From contig CAVSND010000027.1 of NCBI GenBank assembly GCA_963729215.1, positions 62,001-126,000 of the forward strand: a DNA stretch of 64,000 nt, read 5' to 3'. The notes beneath the pieces are model-generated. The model saw only the letters and a list, made by a program, of their open reading frames with translations, ran no database searches and was not told the origin of the DNA. This stretch comes from CAVQJU01 sp963729215. GTDB lineage: Bacteria; Acidobacteriota; Vicinamibacteria; Vicinamibacterales; CAVVIG01. Positions 1 through 9,869 of this stretch are shown here, piece by piece (the first letter of the stretch is position 1; each line of letters begins with the position of its first letter). A program made the translations under genes and the position numbers.

Positions 1-321
1 ACGGTTCAGGCCGCGCTCCACGATGTGCCCATGGTGATCGTGTACCGGGTGTCGCCGTGGACCTACAGGCTGGGGCGGCCGCTGCTCCGGGTCGACACGT
101 TCGGGATGGTGAACCTGATTGCCGGCAGCCGGATCGTGCCGGAGTTCATTCAGGACGCGTTCACGCCAGAGGCCGTTGCCGCCGAGGCGGTGTCGATGCT
201 CACCGACCCGGCGCGCGCGTTGCGGATTCGACAGGGACTCCGTGATGTCCGTGAACGCCTGGGTGGCGGCGGCGCGAGCCGCCGGGCCGCTGAAGCGATC
301 CTGAAGATCACACGTCGATAA
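1..321 (+). CDS. lpxB: Lipid-A-disaccharide synthase, C-terminal part (truncated by window start)
   Basis: The reading frame is open from the first base and ends at 321, giving about 106 residues. It matches the C-terminal part of LpxB, the inner-membrane-associated GT19 glycosyltransferase that condenses UDP-diacylglucosamine with lipid X to make the lipid A disaccharide. Recognisable family blocks are VYRVSPWTYRLGRPLLRVDT, then VPEFIQDAFTPE, then a helical tail. The gene indicates an outer membrane with lipid A. Its stop region overlaps the convergent gene downstream by 14 bases. The start and the N-terminal domain lie outside the window. Confidence 0.92.
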   Translation, partial: TVQAALHDVPMVIVYRVSPWTYRLGRPLLRVDTFGMVNLIAGSRIVPEFIQDAFTPEAVAAEAVSMLTDPARALRIRQGLRDVRERLGGGGASRRAAEAILKITRR

Positions 322-643
322 TCGGTCCCGGCGCAGGAGGCCCGGGCGTCCGCTGAACCGATCCCTGTTGCCTTCGGCGGAGCGCCACCACGAGCGCCAC
401 GCAGCCCGTCCAGACCGGAAGCAGATCGGCGATCGGGACCACCTCCAGCACGAACGTCGGCAGCAGCAGCGGATGGAAGCCGAGGAGGCGCCATGTCGCG
501 AGCATGGCGGCGACGTCCAGGATCTCGTCGGCGAACGCCCAGCCGAGCGGCCCGAGCGCGAACTGGAGGACGTCTGCGGTCACCGCGACGCCGTACGCGA
601 GCCACACGCGAGTGCGCGTGAGCGGCGGTGGCTGAAGCATCAC
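308..643 (-). CDS. Small membrane protein of unknown function
   Basis: This 111-residue protein has two or three hydrophobic segments at about residues 12-35, 42-58 and 60-88, followed by a basic RRRQQG stretch and a Pro-rich tail. I do not recognise the family. It starts inside the last four bases of the upstream minus-strand gene (640-891), an ATGA-type overlap that implies translational coupling, and its 3-prime end overlaps lpxB convergently. The coupling and the reasonable membrane topology make it more likely to be real than a shadow frame. Confidence 0.6.
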   Translation of the reverse strand: MMLQPPPLTRTRVWLAYGVAVTADVLQFALGPLGWAFADEILDVAAMLATWRLLGFHPLLLPTFVLEVVPIADLLPVWTGCVALVVALRRRQQGSVQRTPGPPAPGPIIDV

Positions 644-891
644 GCGCGCCCTCTCGGGATGTCTTTCAGTTGTTGCTCCAGCGACGCGACGGCCGCCGTC
701 AGCATCTGCCGGTGCGCGGCAGTCCGTGCCGAGACCAGCTCGGCCCTGGCGCGGACCAGCGACAGTTCGACCGCCCGCCGCTGTTCGAGCGACGCGCGCT
801 CGTCTGGCGTCAGCGCGGGCCGCAGCGCCTTTTGCCGTTCGGACTCGGCCTGCTGAAACTCGACGTCCTTGCTCTCGAAGCCCCTCGCCAT
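640..891 (-). CDS. Small helical, probably coiled-coil protein of unknown function
   Basis: This 83-residue charged protein is rich in Glu, Arg, Ala and Gln and has no membrane segment. Heptad-like leucine spacing runs through the second half (about residues 33-75), suggesting a short coiled coil. It begins at ATG 891 and is coupled by a four-base overlap to the small membrane protein gene downstream, so the two probably form a two-gene operon. A tandem repeat array lies immediately upstream at 912-985. I do not recognise the family. Confidence 0.55.
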   Translation of the reverse strand: MARGFESKDVEFQQAESERQKALRPALTPDERASLEQRRAVELSLVRARAELVSARTAAHRQMLTAAVASLEQQLKDIPRGRA

Positions 892-911
892 TGGTGCAGT
901 CCCATTGTACG

Positions 912-985
912 GTTGCTCGTGGCTCGTGGCTCGTGGCTCGGTGCTCGTTCCTCTACCCTCTAACCTCTGCCCTCTAACCTCCTGT
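912..985. repeat. Intergenic heptamer arrays: CTCGTGG-type followed by CCTCTAA-type
   Basis: About four copies of GGCTCGT (914-939) are followed by about four imperfect copies of CCTCTAA (949-983). The array fills the gap between the divergent coiled-coil gene and the ABC ATPase gene. Both unit types recur elsewhere in the window. Confidence 0.85.
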
Positions 986-995
986 ACAGTTAGCC

Positions 996-1745
996 ATGCC
1001 GTCCGTCGAATTCCGCGACGTGTCGTTCACACGCGCGGGTGGCCATCGCGTCCTCGAGCGCTTCGACCTCTCGGTCGATGCGGGCGAGGTGTTTGCGCTG
1101 GTGGGCCGCAGCGGGGCCGGCAAAACGACGCTTCTCAAGCTCGTCAATCGGCTGCTCGTGCCAGACGCCGGCGTGGTCGTTGTCGAAGGACGCGACACCC
1201 GGGAGTGGGAGCCGATCCGGCTCCGCCGCCGCGTGGGATACGTCCTGCAGGATGTCGGGCTGTTCCCGCACATGACCGTCGCCGGCAACATCGGCGTCGT
1301 GCCCCGGCTCGAGGGCTGGGCGCCGGACCGTACGGCAGCTCGTGTCGGAGAACTCCTCGATCTCATCGGCCTCGACCGCCAGTCGTTTGGCGCACGGTGG
1401 CCTGACGAATTGTCCGGCGGGCAGCGGCAGCGGATTGGCGTGGCCCGCGCGCTCGCCGTGGATCCGCCGATTCTGCTGATGGACGAACCGTTCGGCGCGC
1501 TCGATCCGATCACGCGAACCGAGCTCCACGGCGAGTTCCGCCGGATCCAGGATCGCCTGCGCAAGACCGTGCTGATCGTGACGCACGACATGCGCGAAGC
1601 GTGGGCGCTGGCGGATCGCATCGGGGTGCTCGATGCGGGGCGGCTCATCGCATGCGACAGCCCGGCGTCGCTCGGCAAGTCCACCGACCCTCGTGTGCAC
1701 GATCTCCTGGCGGGCGCCGGCGTGGCGGTGGCAGGACACTCATGA
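996..1745 (+). CDS. ABC transporter ATP-binding protein, osmoprotectant (OpuCA/ProV-like) type
   Basis: This 249-residue ATPase should energise uptake of glycine betaine, choline or related solutes at the inner membrane. It carries Walker A GRSGAGKTT (about residue 38), a Q-loop in YVLQDVGLFPHMTVAGNI, the signature LSGGQRQRIGVARAL, Walker B ILLMDEPFGALDP and the switch THDMREA. The VLQDVGLFPHMTV region and the short length are typical of the OpuCA/ProV group, though this copy lacks the C-terminal CBS domains seen in full OpuCA. Its stop overlaps the start of the permease/binding-protein gene in ATGA, so the genes are translationally coupled. The substrate is inferred from the partner's family. 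Confidence 0.88.
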   Translation: MPSVEFRDVSFTRAGGHRVLERFDLSVDAGEVFALVGRSGAGKTTLLKLVNRLLVPDAGVVVVEGRDTREWEPIRLRRRVGYVLQDVGLFPHMTVAGNIGVVPRLEGWAPDRTAARVGELLDLIGLDRQSFGARWPDELSGGQRQRIGVARALAVDPPILLMDEPFGALDPITRTELHGEFRRIQDRLRKTVLIVTHDMREAWALADRIGVLDAGRLIACDSPASLGKSTDPRVHDLLAGAGVAVAGHS

Positions 1746-3266
1746 CCCGGTTGTTTGTTTTCTGGTCCTCGCACCGCGCCGAGTTCCTCGCATTGCTGGC
1801 CCAGCACGTCACGCTCGTCGCCGTGTCCACGCTCGCCGCGGTGGCGATCGGCATCCCGCTCGGAATTTTCGCGGCGCGCCGTCCGCGGTTGAGCGCGCCC
1901 ATCGTCGGTCTGGCGAACGTTGTGCAGACGATTCCAAGCCTCGCGATGTTCGGCTTCCTGCTGCCGGTGCCGCTCATCGGCGGCATCGGCGCGCGCGCCG
2001 CCATCGTCGTCCTGATTCTGTACGGGCTGCTGCCCATCGTCCGAACAACGATCACGGGCCTGACGGGCATCGACGCGTCCATTCGCGAAGCGGGCATCGC
2101 GATGGGGATGACGCCGCGCGAGCTGCTTCGCCTGGTGGAGTTGCCGCTGGCGCTGCCGTCGATTGCCAGCGGCGTACGCGTGGCGGCGGTCGTGGGCGTC
2201 GGGTCCGCGACGATCGCGGCGGCGATCGGCGCCGGCGGCCTGGGCGAGTACATCTACCGCGGCCTGTCGATGGTGGATTCGACGGTGATCCTGGCCGGTG
2301 CGGTCCCCGCGGCGGCGCTGGCGTTGGCTGTCGATGCCGGGCTGCTGTGGGTTGAGCGTCAGCTGTCTACAAGGCGAAGGACGGCGTCGCGCCGGGCCGC
2401 GATCGCGGCGGCGGCCGCTGTGCTGCTCGTGTTTCCTCTTGCCGCCGCGGCCGGCCGATCGGGCGGCGCGATCGTGGTCGGGTTCGAAGAACTTCACCGA
2501 GCAGGTGATTCTCGGCGAACTGCTCGCGCAGACGATCGAGCGGGACACCGGCCTCGGCGTGCAGCGCCGGCTCAACCTGGGCGGCACGCTCATCTGCGAC
2601 CGGGCGCTGTTGACCGGCGATGTGGACGTGTACGTCGAATATACGGGCACGGCGCTGACGGCCGTCTTTCATCAGCAGGTGAAAACGGACGGGCGCGCCG
2701 TCTTCGAGGAAGTCAGGGATCAGTACTCACGCAGCGGACGGACCGTGCTGCCGCCGCTCGGCTTCGACAACACCTTTGCGATTCTTGTCCGCGGGAGCGA
2801 CGCGCGCCGGCTCGGTCTCAAAACGATTGGCGATGCCGTCCCCGAAGCGCGGAGCTGGCGTGCCGGATTCGGCTACGAGTTTCTCGAACGTCCCGACGGC
2901 TACCCGGGGCTGGCTTCTGCGTATGGGCTGCGCTTCGCCGCGCCGCCTCGCGTGATGGACCTTGCGCTCAGTTACCGTGCGCTGTCGACGGGCCAGGTCG
3001 ATCTCATCGCCGGCGATGCGACCGCGGGTCTGATTGGCGCTCTCGATCTCGTCCAGCTGCAAGACGACCGGCACTACTTTCCGCCCTACGACGCGGTTCC
3101 TGTTGCCCGCGCCGCGACGCTGCTGAAGTATCCGCAGGTCCGCACCGCGCTCGAACATCTCGCCGGCCGCGTGTCGGCCGCCGACATGCGATCGCTCAAT
3201 TACGCCGCCGATGTCGAGCACCGCGACGTTCCTCAAATCGTCGCCGAATTCCTGAAGTCGAGGTGA
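1742..3266 (+). CDS. Osmoprotectant ABC permease fused to substrate-binding domain (frameshifted near 2481)
   Basis: The first ~220 residues are a permease with five or six membrane segments and the family block QTIPSLAMFGFLLP; a hydrophobic linker follows, then a periplasmic binding domain of the OpuCC/YehZ type. The binding domain opens with GSKNFTEQVILGELLAQ and contains LNLGGTLICDRAL and DVYVEYTGTAL. Permease-binding fusions are known for glycine-betaine/choline transporters. The frame changes at about 2481, where GGGTTCGAAG appears to carry one T too many; without it the protein reads through to 507 residues. It forms an operon with the ATPase at 996. The frameshift is either an assembly error or a recent mutation. 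Confidence 0.85.
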
Positions 3267-3269
3267 GAA

Positions 3270-3340
3270 GGTTCAAGGTCCACGGGTCCACGAGCCGAAC
3301 CCCTTGAACCTCTCGAACCTCTCCAACCCCTCGAACCTAC
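3270..3340. repeat. Nonamer array (GAACCTCTC type)
   Basis: About five imperfect copies of GAACC(T/C)CTC lie at 3296-3338, preceded by two CCACGGG/CCACGAG-like heptamers. The array separates the convergent osmoprotectant gene and ammonium transporter gene and touches the stop of the latter. Confidence 0.8.
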
Positions 3341-4560
3341 GTCGCCGTCACGCCCCCCGTGTGGACGTACGCTTCTTCGCCGTGCTCGCTCTGATCGAGG
3401 CCGCCCGACTCGTTTTCGCGGTCCGTCCGCAGCGGGACGACGAGGCCGATCACCTTCAGCAGCACATAGCTCATGACGCCGCTGTAGACGATCGCCGCCA
3501 ACACCGCGACCGCCTGAATGCCCAACTGCCCGGGGTTGCCGAATAGCAGGCCGTCGGTCGTGCCATTCAGCGCCTTTTGCGCAAACACACCGGTGAGGAG
3601 CGCGCCGACAGTGCCGCCCACTCCGTGAGCGGCGACGACGTCCAAAGAGTCGTCGAGCGACGTTTTCGACCGGAACTGCAGGCCGTAGTAGCTCGGAATC
3701 GCCGCCAGGCCGCCCAGAATGAGCGCGCTCATCGGGCCGACATAACCCGCGGCGGGCGTGATGGCGACGAGGCCGACAACGATGGCGGTCGCGCCGCCTA
3801 CGGCGGTGGGTTTACCTGTGCGTATCGCATCGAGCAGCGTCCAGACCACGAGCGTTCCTGTCGGTGCGAGCAGCGTGGTGGTGAACGCGAGCGCCGCGCT
3901 CTCGTTCGCGGCGAGCGCACTGCCGGAATTGAATCCGAACCATCCGAACCACAACAGGCCGGCGCCGAGAATGGTGAAGGGCACGTTGTGCGGCAGCATG
4001 AGCACGTTCGGGTACCCTCGCCGCGGGCCGACGACTTTTGCCGCCACGAAGGCGGCAGTGCCTGCATTCACGTGCACGACGGTGCCGCCGGCGAAATCGA
4101 GCGCGCCCATCTTGGCGAGCCAGCCGCCGCCCCAGACCCAGTGCGCGATCGGGCTGTAGACGACGATCATCCACAGGCTGATGAAGACGACGTAGGCGGA
4201 AAAGCGCATGCGCCCGATGACCGCGCCAGAGATCAGAGCCGCGGTGATGATGGCAAATGTGGCCTGGTACGACATGTACAGCAGGTGGGGAATACTGCCC
4301 TTGGCCTCGAGGCCTACGCCGCGCAGAAACACATGGGATGCGTCGCCGATCCAGTCCGAACCGGTGGAGAAGGCCAGAGAGTAGCCGATGAGCGCCCACA
4401 ACACGCCGACGAAGCCGAGCGCGATCACGCTCATCATCATGGTGTTCAGGACGTTCTTCGCGCCGACGAGCCCCCCGTAGAAGAACGCAAGCGCCGGCGT
4501 CATGAGCAGCACGAGCGCCGTCGATGTGAGCATCCAGGCCGTATCCGCCGGGCTAATCAT
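3337..4560 (-). CDS. amt: Ammonium transporter (Amt/MEP/Rh family)
   Basis: This 407-residue inner-membrane channel conducts ammonium/ammonia. It has about eleven membrane segments and family blocks including PALAFFYGGLVGAKNVLN near the N-terminus, AHWVWGGGWLAKMGALDFAG, GGTVVHVNAGTAAFVAA with the first pore His, and DVVAAHGVGGTVGALLTG with the second pore His. Start ATG 4560 is chosen because AGGAGA lies seven bases upstream; longer in-frame extension is unlikely. No glnK/PII gene is adjacent in the window. It is divergent from aconitase, with a perfect inverted repeat in the shared upstream region. The C-terminal tail is acidic and cytoplasmic. Confidence 0.95.
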   Translation of the reverse strand: MISPADTAWMLTSTALVLLMTPALAFFYGGLVGAKNVLNTMMMSVIALGFVGVLWALIGYSLAFSTGSDWIGDASHVFLRGVGLEAKGSIPHLLYMSYQATFAIITAALISGAVIGRMRFSAYVVFISLWMIVVYSPIAHWVWGGGWLAKMGALDFAGGTVVHVNAGTAAFVAAKVVGPRRGYPNVLMLPHNVPFTILGAGLLWFGWFGFNSGSALAANESAALAFTTTLLAPTGTLVVWTLLDAIRTGKPTAVGGATAIVVGLVAITPAAGYVGPMSALILGGLAAIPSYYGLQFRSKTSLDDSLDVVAAHGVGGTVGALLTGVFAQKALNGTTDGLLFGNPGQLGIQAVAVLAAIVYSGVMSYVLLKVIGLVVPLRTDRENESGGLDQSEHGEEAYVHTGGVTAT

Positions 4561-4670
4561 GCGGTGATCTCCTGTCGCTCGGTCTGTCGAAATGTCAGAC
4601 CGATTTTTGTTAGCGTGCGCGACGCGCGAGTGTATATCAGGAATTTGTAAAAGTAGAAACCTTAATGTGA

Positions 4671-4710
4671 ACGAAAATGTCCAAAGCTCCCAGCGCCAGG
4701 ACATTTTCGT
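4671..4710. promoter_or_regulatory. Perfect 12-base inverted repeat between amt and acnA
   Basis: ACGAAAATGTCC at 4671-4682 is matched exactly by its reverse complement at 4699-4710, with a 16-base spacer. The surrounding 150 bases are noticeably AT-richer than the genome. It could be an operator with half-sites 28 bases apart or a transcript hairpin in the acnA leader; the sequence does not decide. Confidence 0.6.
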
Positions 4711-4786
4711 GGCAGCCGCATCCGGGCTCGCGCCCGTAGGGCCGCGATCCCATGTGGTACGATGAACCTTTTCAAGGACTATCAGG

Positions 4787-7482
4787 ATGCCGACCGTGAA
4801 CAGCTTCGGAACGCGGACGGCGCTGCCGATTGCCGGCCGCACCGTCCAGATGTTTAGCCTGCCCGCCCTGGCGGCCGCAGGCTTCCCGGAAGTCGCCCGC
4901 CTGCCGTATTCGCTGAAAATCCTCCTCGAGAACCTACTGCGGAACGAGGATGGCCGGTTCGTCAAGGCCGCCGACATCGAAGCGCTGGCGAAATGGGACG
5001 TGAAGAGCACGGCGGCGCGCGAGATCTCGTTCATGCCCGCGCGAGTCCTGCTGCAGGACTTCACCGGGGTCCCGTGCGTGGTCGATCTTGCCGCCATGCG
5101 CGACGGCATCGCGCGCCTGGGCGGCGACCCCAACAAGGTCAATCCTCTCCAGCCCGTCGAGCTCGTGATCGACCACTCCGTCCAGGTGGACTATTTCGGA
5201 ATGGCCGATGCGTTCCAGAAGAACGCCGACCTCGAGTTTGCCCGCAATCAGGAGCGCTACGCGTTTCTCAGGTGGGGCCAGAGCGCCTTCAACAACTTCC
5301 GGGTCGTGCCGCCTGACACCGGCATCGTGCACCAGGTCAACCTCGAATATCTCGCGCGCGTCGTCATGACGGCGGACTCGCCGGAAGGGACCCTGGCGTT
5401 TCCAGACACGCTGGTGGGCACGGACTCGCACACGACGATGGTCAATGGTCTCGGCGTGGTGGGTTGGGGCGTCGGCGGAATCGAAGCGGAAGCCGCGATG
5501 CTTGGCCAGCCCTCCTCGATGCTTATTCCGCCGGTGCTCGGCGTGAAGTTGTCCGGCCGGTTACCGGCTGGCACCACCGCCACCGACCTTGTCCTGACGA
5601 TCACCGAACGGCTGCGCAAACATGGCGTCGTCGGCAAGTTCGTGGAGTTCTTCGGTCCAGGCCTCGAGCACCTGACGCTGGCCGACCGTGCCACGCTCGG
5701 CAACATGTGCCCGGAATACGGCGCGACCATCGCGGTGTTCCCGATCGATGCGATGACACTCGACTACCTGCGCCTGAGTGGGCGCGACCGCGCGCGCGTC
5801 GAGCTCGTGGAAGCCTACGCGCGGGCGCAGGGCCTCTTCTTCGAGAAGGGCGCCGCCGACCCGGTGTACTCGGAAACGATCGACTTCAACCTCGACGCGA
5901 TCGAGCCAAGCCTCGCCGGGCCGAAGCGGCCGCAGGACCGCGTGCCGCTGAAGGCCGCGAAGCAGGGGTTTGCACAGGCGCTTCCGGGAATGATGACGGC
6001 CAAAAAGGCAGCCGGCGGAGGAGGAACCGCCGTCGCCGCGCCGCCGCAATCGGCCGTCGAGCACGGGTCGGTCGTGATCGCGGCCATCACGAGCTGCACC
6101 AACACGTCGAATCCGAGCGTCATGATCGGAGCCGGTCTCGTCGCCAAGAAGGCTGTCGAGAAGGGGCTCGCGAGCAAACCGTGGGTCAAGACCAGCCTCG
6201 CGCCGGGGTCGAAGGTCGTGACCGACTACTTGAAGCAGTCGGGCCTCGATGTGTATCTGGACCGGCTCGGCTTCAATCTTGTCGGCTATGGCTGCACGAC
6301 CTGCATCGGCAACAGCGGTCCGCTCCCCGAGGATGTGTCGGCCGCAATCGACGCCGACAGCCTGGTCGTCGCGTCCGTGCTGAGCGGCAACCGCAACTTC
6401 GAAGGCCGTGTGCAGCAGCAGGTGCGGGCGAATTACCTCGCCTCGCCGCCGCTCGTGGTTGCCTATGCGTTGGCGGGCACGATGAACCTCGATCTCACGA
6501 CCGAGCCGCTCGGCACGGGCAGAGACGGCAAAGCCTGTGTATCTGAAAGATATCTGGCCATCGGAGCGAGAGCTGCAGGAAACGATGCTCGCGGCGGTCA
6601 AGTCCGAACAGTTCGTGAAGCAGTACGCCGACGTCTTCCGCGGCGACGAGCGCTGGCAGAAGCTCGATGTCCCGACGGGCAACCGTTTTGCCTGGGCCAG
6701 CGACTCCACGTACGTGCGCAATCCTCCGTTCCTCGAGAACGTGACGATGGAGCCGTCCGCGCTGCAGAACATCGCGGGCGCGCGTGTGCTGGCCCTGCTC
6801 GGCGACAGCATCACCACCGATCACATTTCACCTGCGGGATCCATCAAGAAGGACAGCCCGGCAGGGAAGTACCTCATGGCGCACGGCGTGCCGCCGTCCG
6901 ACTTCAACTGGTACGGTGCACGACGAGGGAACCACGAGGTCATGATGCGCGGGACGTTTGCGAACACGCGGCTGCGCAACCAGGTGGCGCCGGGCACGGA
7001 AGGTGGCTTCACGACATACTTGCCGGGTGCCGAGGTGATGCCGATCTACGACGCCGCGATGAAGTACAAGAACGCCGGCGTCCCGCTGCTCGTGCTCGCG
7101 GGCAAAGAATACGGGTCGGGGTCGTCGCGCGACTGGGCGGCGAAAGGCACGCTGCTGCTCGGCGTGAAGGCGGTCATTGCGGAGAGCTTCGAACGCATTC
7201 ACCGGAGCAACCTGGTTAATATGGGCGTGCTGCCGCTGCAGTTCCTCGCAGGCCAGTCGCCGTCCACGCTCGGCCTCACGGGACGCGAGGTGTACGAGGT
7301 CGCGGGCGTCGCCGACGGGCTTCGTCCTGGCGGGCAGGTCGCCGTCCGCGCGCAGGGCGATGGCAGGAAAGACCACCGAGTTCAGCGCGCTGGTGCGTAT
7401 CGATACGCCGGAGGAGCTCGTGTCGTTCAAGCACGGCGGCATCCTCCCGTACGTGCTCCGTCAGCTCGTCGCCAAGAGCTAG
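4787..7482 (+). CDS. acnA: Aconitate hydratase A (two frameshifts, near 6532 and 7362)
   Basis: This cytoplasmic [4Fe-4S] enzyme interconverts citrate and isocitrate in the TCA and glyoxylate cycles. With two extra bases removed it is about 897 residues, the normal AcnA length. Cluster ligands are visible in ITSCTNTSNPSV (Cys near residue 437) and GYGCTTCIGNSG. Other family blocks are FNNFRVVPPDTGIVHQVNLE, VGTDSHTTMVNG, GDSITTDHISPAGSI and GKEYGSGSSRDWAAKGT. The frame moves by +1 in GGCAAAGCCTGTG near 6532 (should read GKPVYLKDIWPS) and again near 7362 before the ending TEFSALVRIDTPEELV. Such clean homology on both sides favours sequencing error over inactivation. The start ATG 4787 has a weak AAGGA upstream. 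Confidence 0.93.
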
Positions 7483-7528
7483 CCGGCGCCTGTCCATCGC
7501 GAAGTCACGAGGTCCGAAGGTTGAGTGA

Positions 7529-8505
7529 GTGATGGAGAAGCTCACCGCGGATCAAATCAAAGCGAAGGCGCTCTCGCTGGGGTTCGATCTCTGCGGCATC
7601 GCGCCTGCCGCCAGTCATCCTGAACTCGCATTCTTTCGAGACTGGCTGGATAGGGGATACGCGGGCGAGATGGGGTACCTGGCCCGCTCGGCCGACACGC
7701 GCGCCGACGTCCGCGCCATTCTGCCCTCCGCGCGCGCCGTCATCGTCACGGCCACGGTGTACAACACCGACCGCCCGTATTCAACGGAGCGCGCCGATCA
7801 GGGCCGGGCGGAGATCGCGCGGTACGCGTGGGGCGACGACTACCACGACGTCATCGGCGCGCGTCTCGATGCCTTGCTGGCGTGGATGCGCGAGGCATCG
7901 CCGGAACCCTTCGACGCGCGCACGCATGTCGATACGGGCCCGGTGCAGGAGCGTGTCTACGCGCAGCACGCGGGCATCGGCTGGATCGGCAAGAACACCT
8001 GCGTGATCAACGCCGAACGCGGCTCGTGGATTTTTCTCTCCGAAATCATTTGCAGCCTGCCGCTCGACGTCGATGCGCCCGCCTTCGATCAGTGCGGCAC
8101 GTGCACGTTGTGCATCGAAGCGTGTCCCACCCATGCGATCGTCGCGCCCGGAGTGCTCGACTCCACGCGTTGCATCTCGTACCTGACGATCGAGCTCAAG
8201 GGCAGCCATTCCGGAACCATTGGCCTCTGCGCTGGGGAATCACGTCTACGGGTGCGACATCTGCCAGGAGGTCTGTCCGTGGAATGATCAGGGCTGCCGT
8301 GTCGGACGATCCGGCCTGGCAGCCGCGCGAGGTCTGGGACGGCGCGAGCATTCAGGCGCTCAACGACCGGACCGATGACGATCTGCGCCAGGCGATGCGG
8401 GGCAGCGCGATGCGCCGCACCAAAGTCGCGGGGCTTCGGCGCAACCTCGTCCTGGCGCTCGAGGCCGGCCGCCGCGGGTCAGCGAGTGAGGATGTTACGC
8501 GTTAG
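7529..8505 (+). CDS. queG: Epoxyqueuosine reductase QueG (two frameshifts, near 8206 and 8291)
   Basis: QueG reduces epoxyqueuosine to queuosine at the wobble base of tRNA using cobalamin and two [4Fe-4S] clusters. The N-terminal domain includes GEMGYLARSADTRADVR and the conserved HVDTGPVQERVYAQHAGIGW. The first cluster motif is CGTCTLCIEACP; the second, CDICQEVCPWN, is found only after removing an extra C near 8206, and an extra G near 8291 must be removed to reach DPAWQPREVW and the end at 8505. The restored length is 324 residues, somewhat shorter than the E. coli enzyme, which has extra C-terminal repeats. It lies 46 bases after acnA and may be co-transcribed. Confidence 0.88.
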
Positions 8506-8517
8506 AATCGTGGAACG

Positions 8518-9869
8518 ATGAAATCGACGATGTCGCGCCGGCGGCTCCTGCAGAAAGCGGCGGCCGTCGGCGGGGCCGCGCTGGCCGGACCGGGTGCAGG
8601 GAGCGGCCGCAGCCGGACAATCGTCTCGGCCCACCGTCGCAGGACGCAAGTTTCGCGGCTGGGTGTCCCGCGGGACGGGTACCGGCCGGACGACGCTCCA
8701 GGAACTCACGCTCAGGCCGATCGCCGGTCGCCAGGTCCTGGTACGGACTGAGGCGACCAACCTCTGTTACTCCAACGCCAGCGATGTGCTCGGGCTGCCC
8801 GGCATGTTCGGCGGCCCGATGGCGCAGATGCCCTTGATCCAGGGACATGGCGGCGTGGGCGTGGTCGAGGCCGTCGGCCCCGAGGTCCGGCGCGTGCAGG
8901 TTGGGGATCGCGTGTGCGTGTCGGGCACGCCGCAGTGCGGCAACTGCTATCAGTGCCTGCGCGGGCGCGCCGACATGTGCCAGTTCCTCGGGCGGCAGGG
9001 GCCGAAGGATCTTGTGCCCATCGCCGACATGGGCGACGGCACGGCGGTGTACGCGAACTCGCACATCGGCGGTCTGGCCGAATTGATGGTGACGTTCGAG
9101 GAGTGGATCGTGCCGGTCTTCACGAAGGCGAGCGCCGTCGAACTCGGCATGGTCTGCAGCTGCGTCAGCGTCGCCGGCCTCGGGACGGCCACGTCTCAGA
9201 CGCTGGCCGCGGTGGCTCCGGGCGCGATCGCCGCCATCGTCGGGTGCGGGCCGCTGGGCCTCAGCGCCGTGCAGGGCGCGAGGATTGCCGGCGCCTCGAA
9301 GATCATCGCGATCGACCCCATTCGCGCCCGCCGCGAGCTGGCGCTGAAAGTCGGCGCCACCGACGTGCTCGATCCCAACGTCGAGGGCGAGAAGCTCGTC
9401 GCCAAAGTGCGTGAGATGTCGAGCACGCCGAACAACCGGCTGTGGTCCGGCGGACGCGACTCCGGCGGTTTGCTCGGCGGCAGCGGCGCGGATTTCGTGA
9501 TCGAGGGCGTCGGCGCGGAGCCGCGCGAAGCCGAGAGTCGAGGCTGGGCCGGATCCGACCGGCGTGCTGCCGATGCGCCAGGCGTACGAGATGTGCGCGC
9601 CCGGCGGCCACGTCATCACGACGAGCCTGCCTACGGGCACGATTTCGTTTCCCGCCGTGTTCTTTGCCATCGGCGGGCGTACCCATCACGCCGGTCAGGC
9701 TGGCGGCGCCAATCCGATGCGCGACATCCCGCGCTTCGTGGCGATGCTCGACGCCGGCCAGTACGATGCGAAAGCGCTCGCCACGCGCGTGGTGCCGATC
9801 GAGCGCATGCTCGAGGCCTACGAAGAGGTCGTGTACCGCACCACGGTCACAGCCATCATGACTGCGTGA
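8518..9869 (+). CDS. Zinc-dependent alcohol dehydrogenase family protein with Tat-like signal (two frameshifts)
   Basis: The N-terminus MSRRRLLQKAAAVGGAAL is a twin-arginine-like signal, so this medium-chain dehydrogenase may be exported folded. After a frame change near 8600 the MDR domain begins; it has QGHGGVGVVEAVGPEV, the structural zinc loop CGNCYQCLRGRADMC, and the Rossmann motif GCGPLGLSAVQGA. A second frame change near 9541 joins GAEPREAE to the ending MRQAYEMCAPGGHVITT. The restored length is about 449 residues. The substrate cannot be told from sequence. A Tat-exported MDR enzyme is unusual because NAD(P) is not expected in the periplasm. The stop overlaps the yqgE start by one base. 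Confidence 0.8.

Noticed and set aside
974..2650. Very long open frame (558 codons) on the minus strand opposite the osmoprotectant transporter genes
   Set aside because: It has Arg/His/Gln-rich low-complexity translation with no family features and lies antisense to clear ABC transporter genes; long shadow frames are expected at this GC content.
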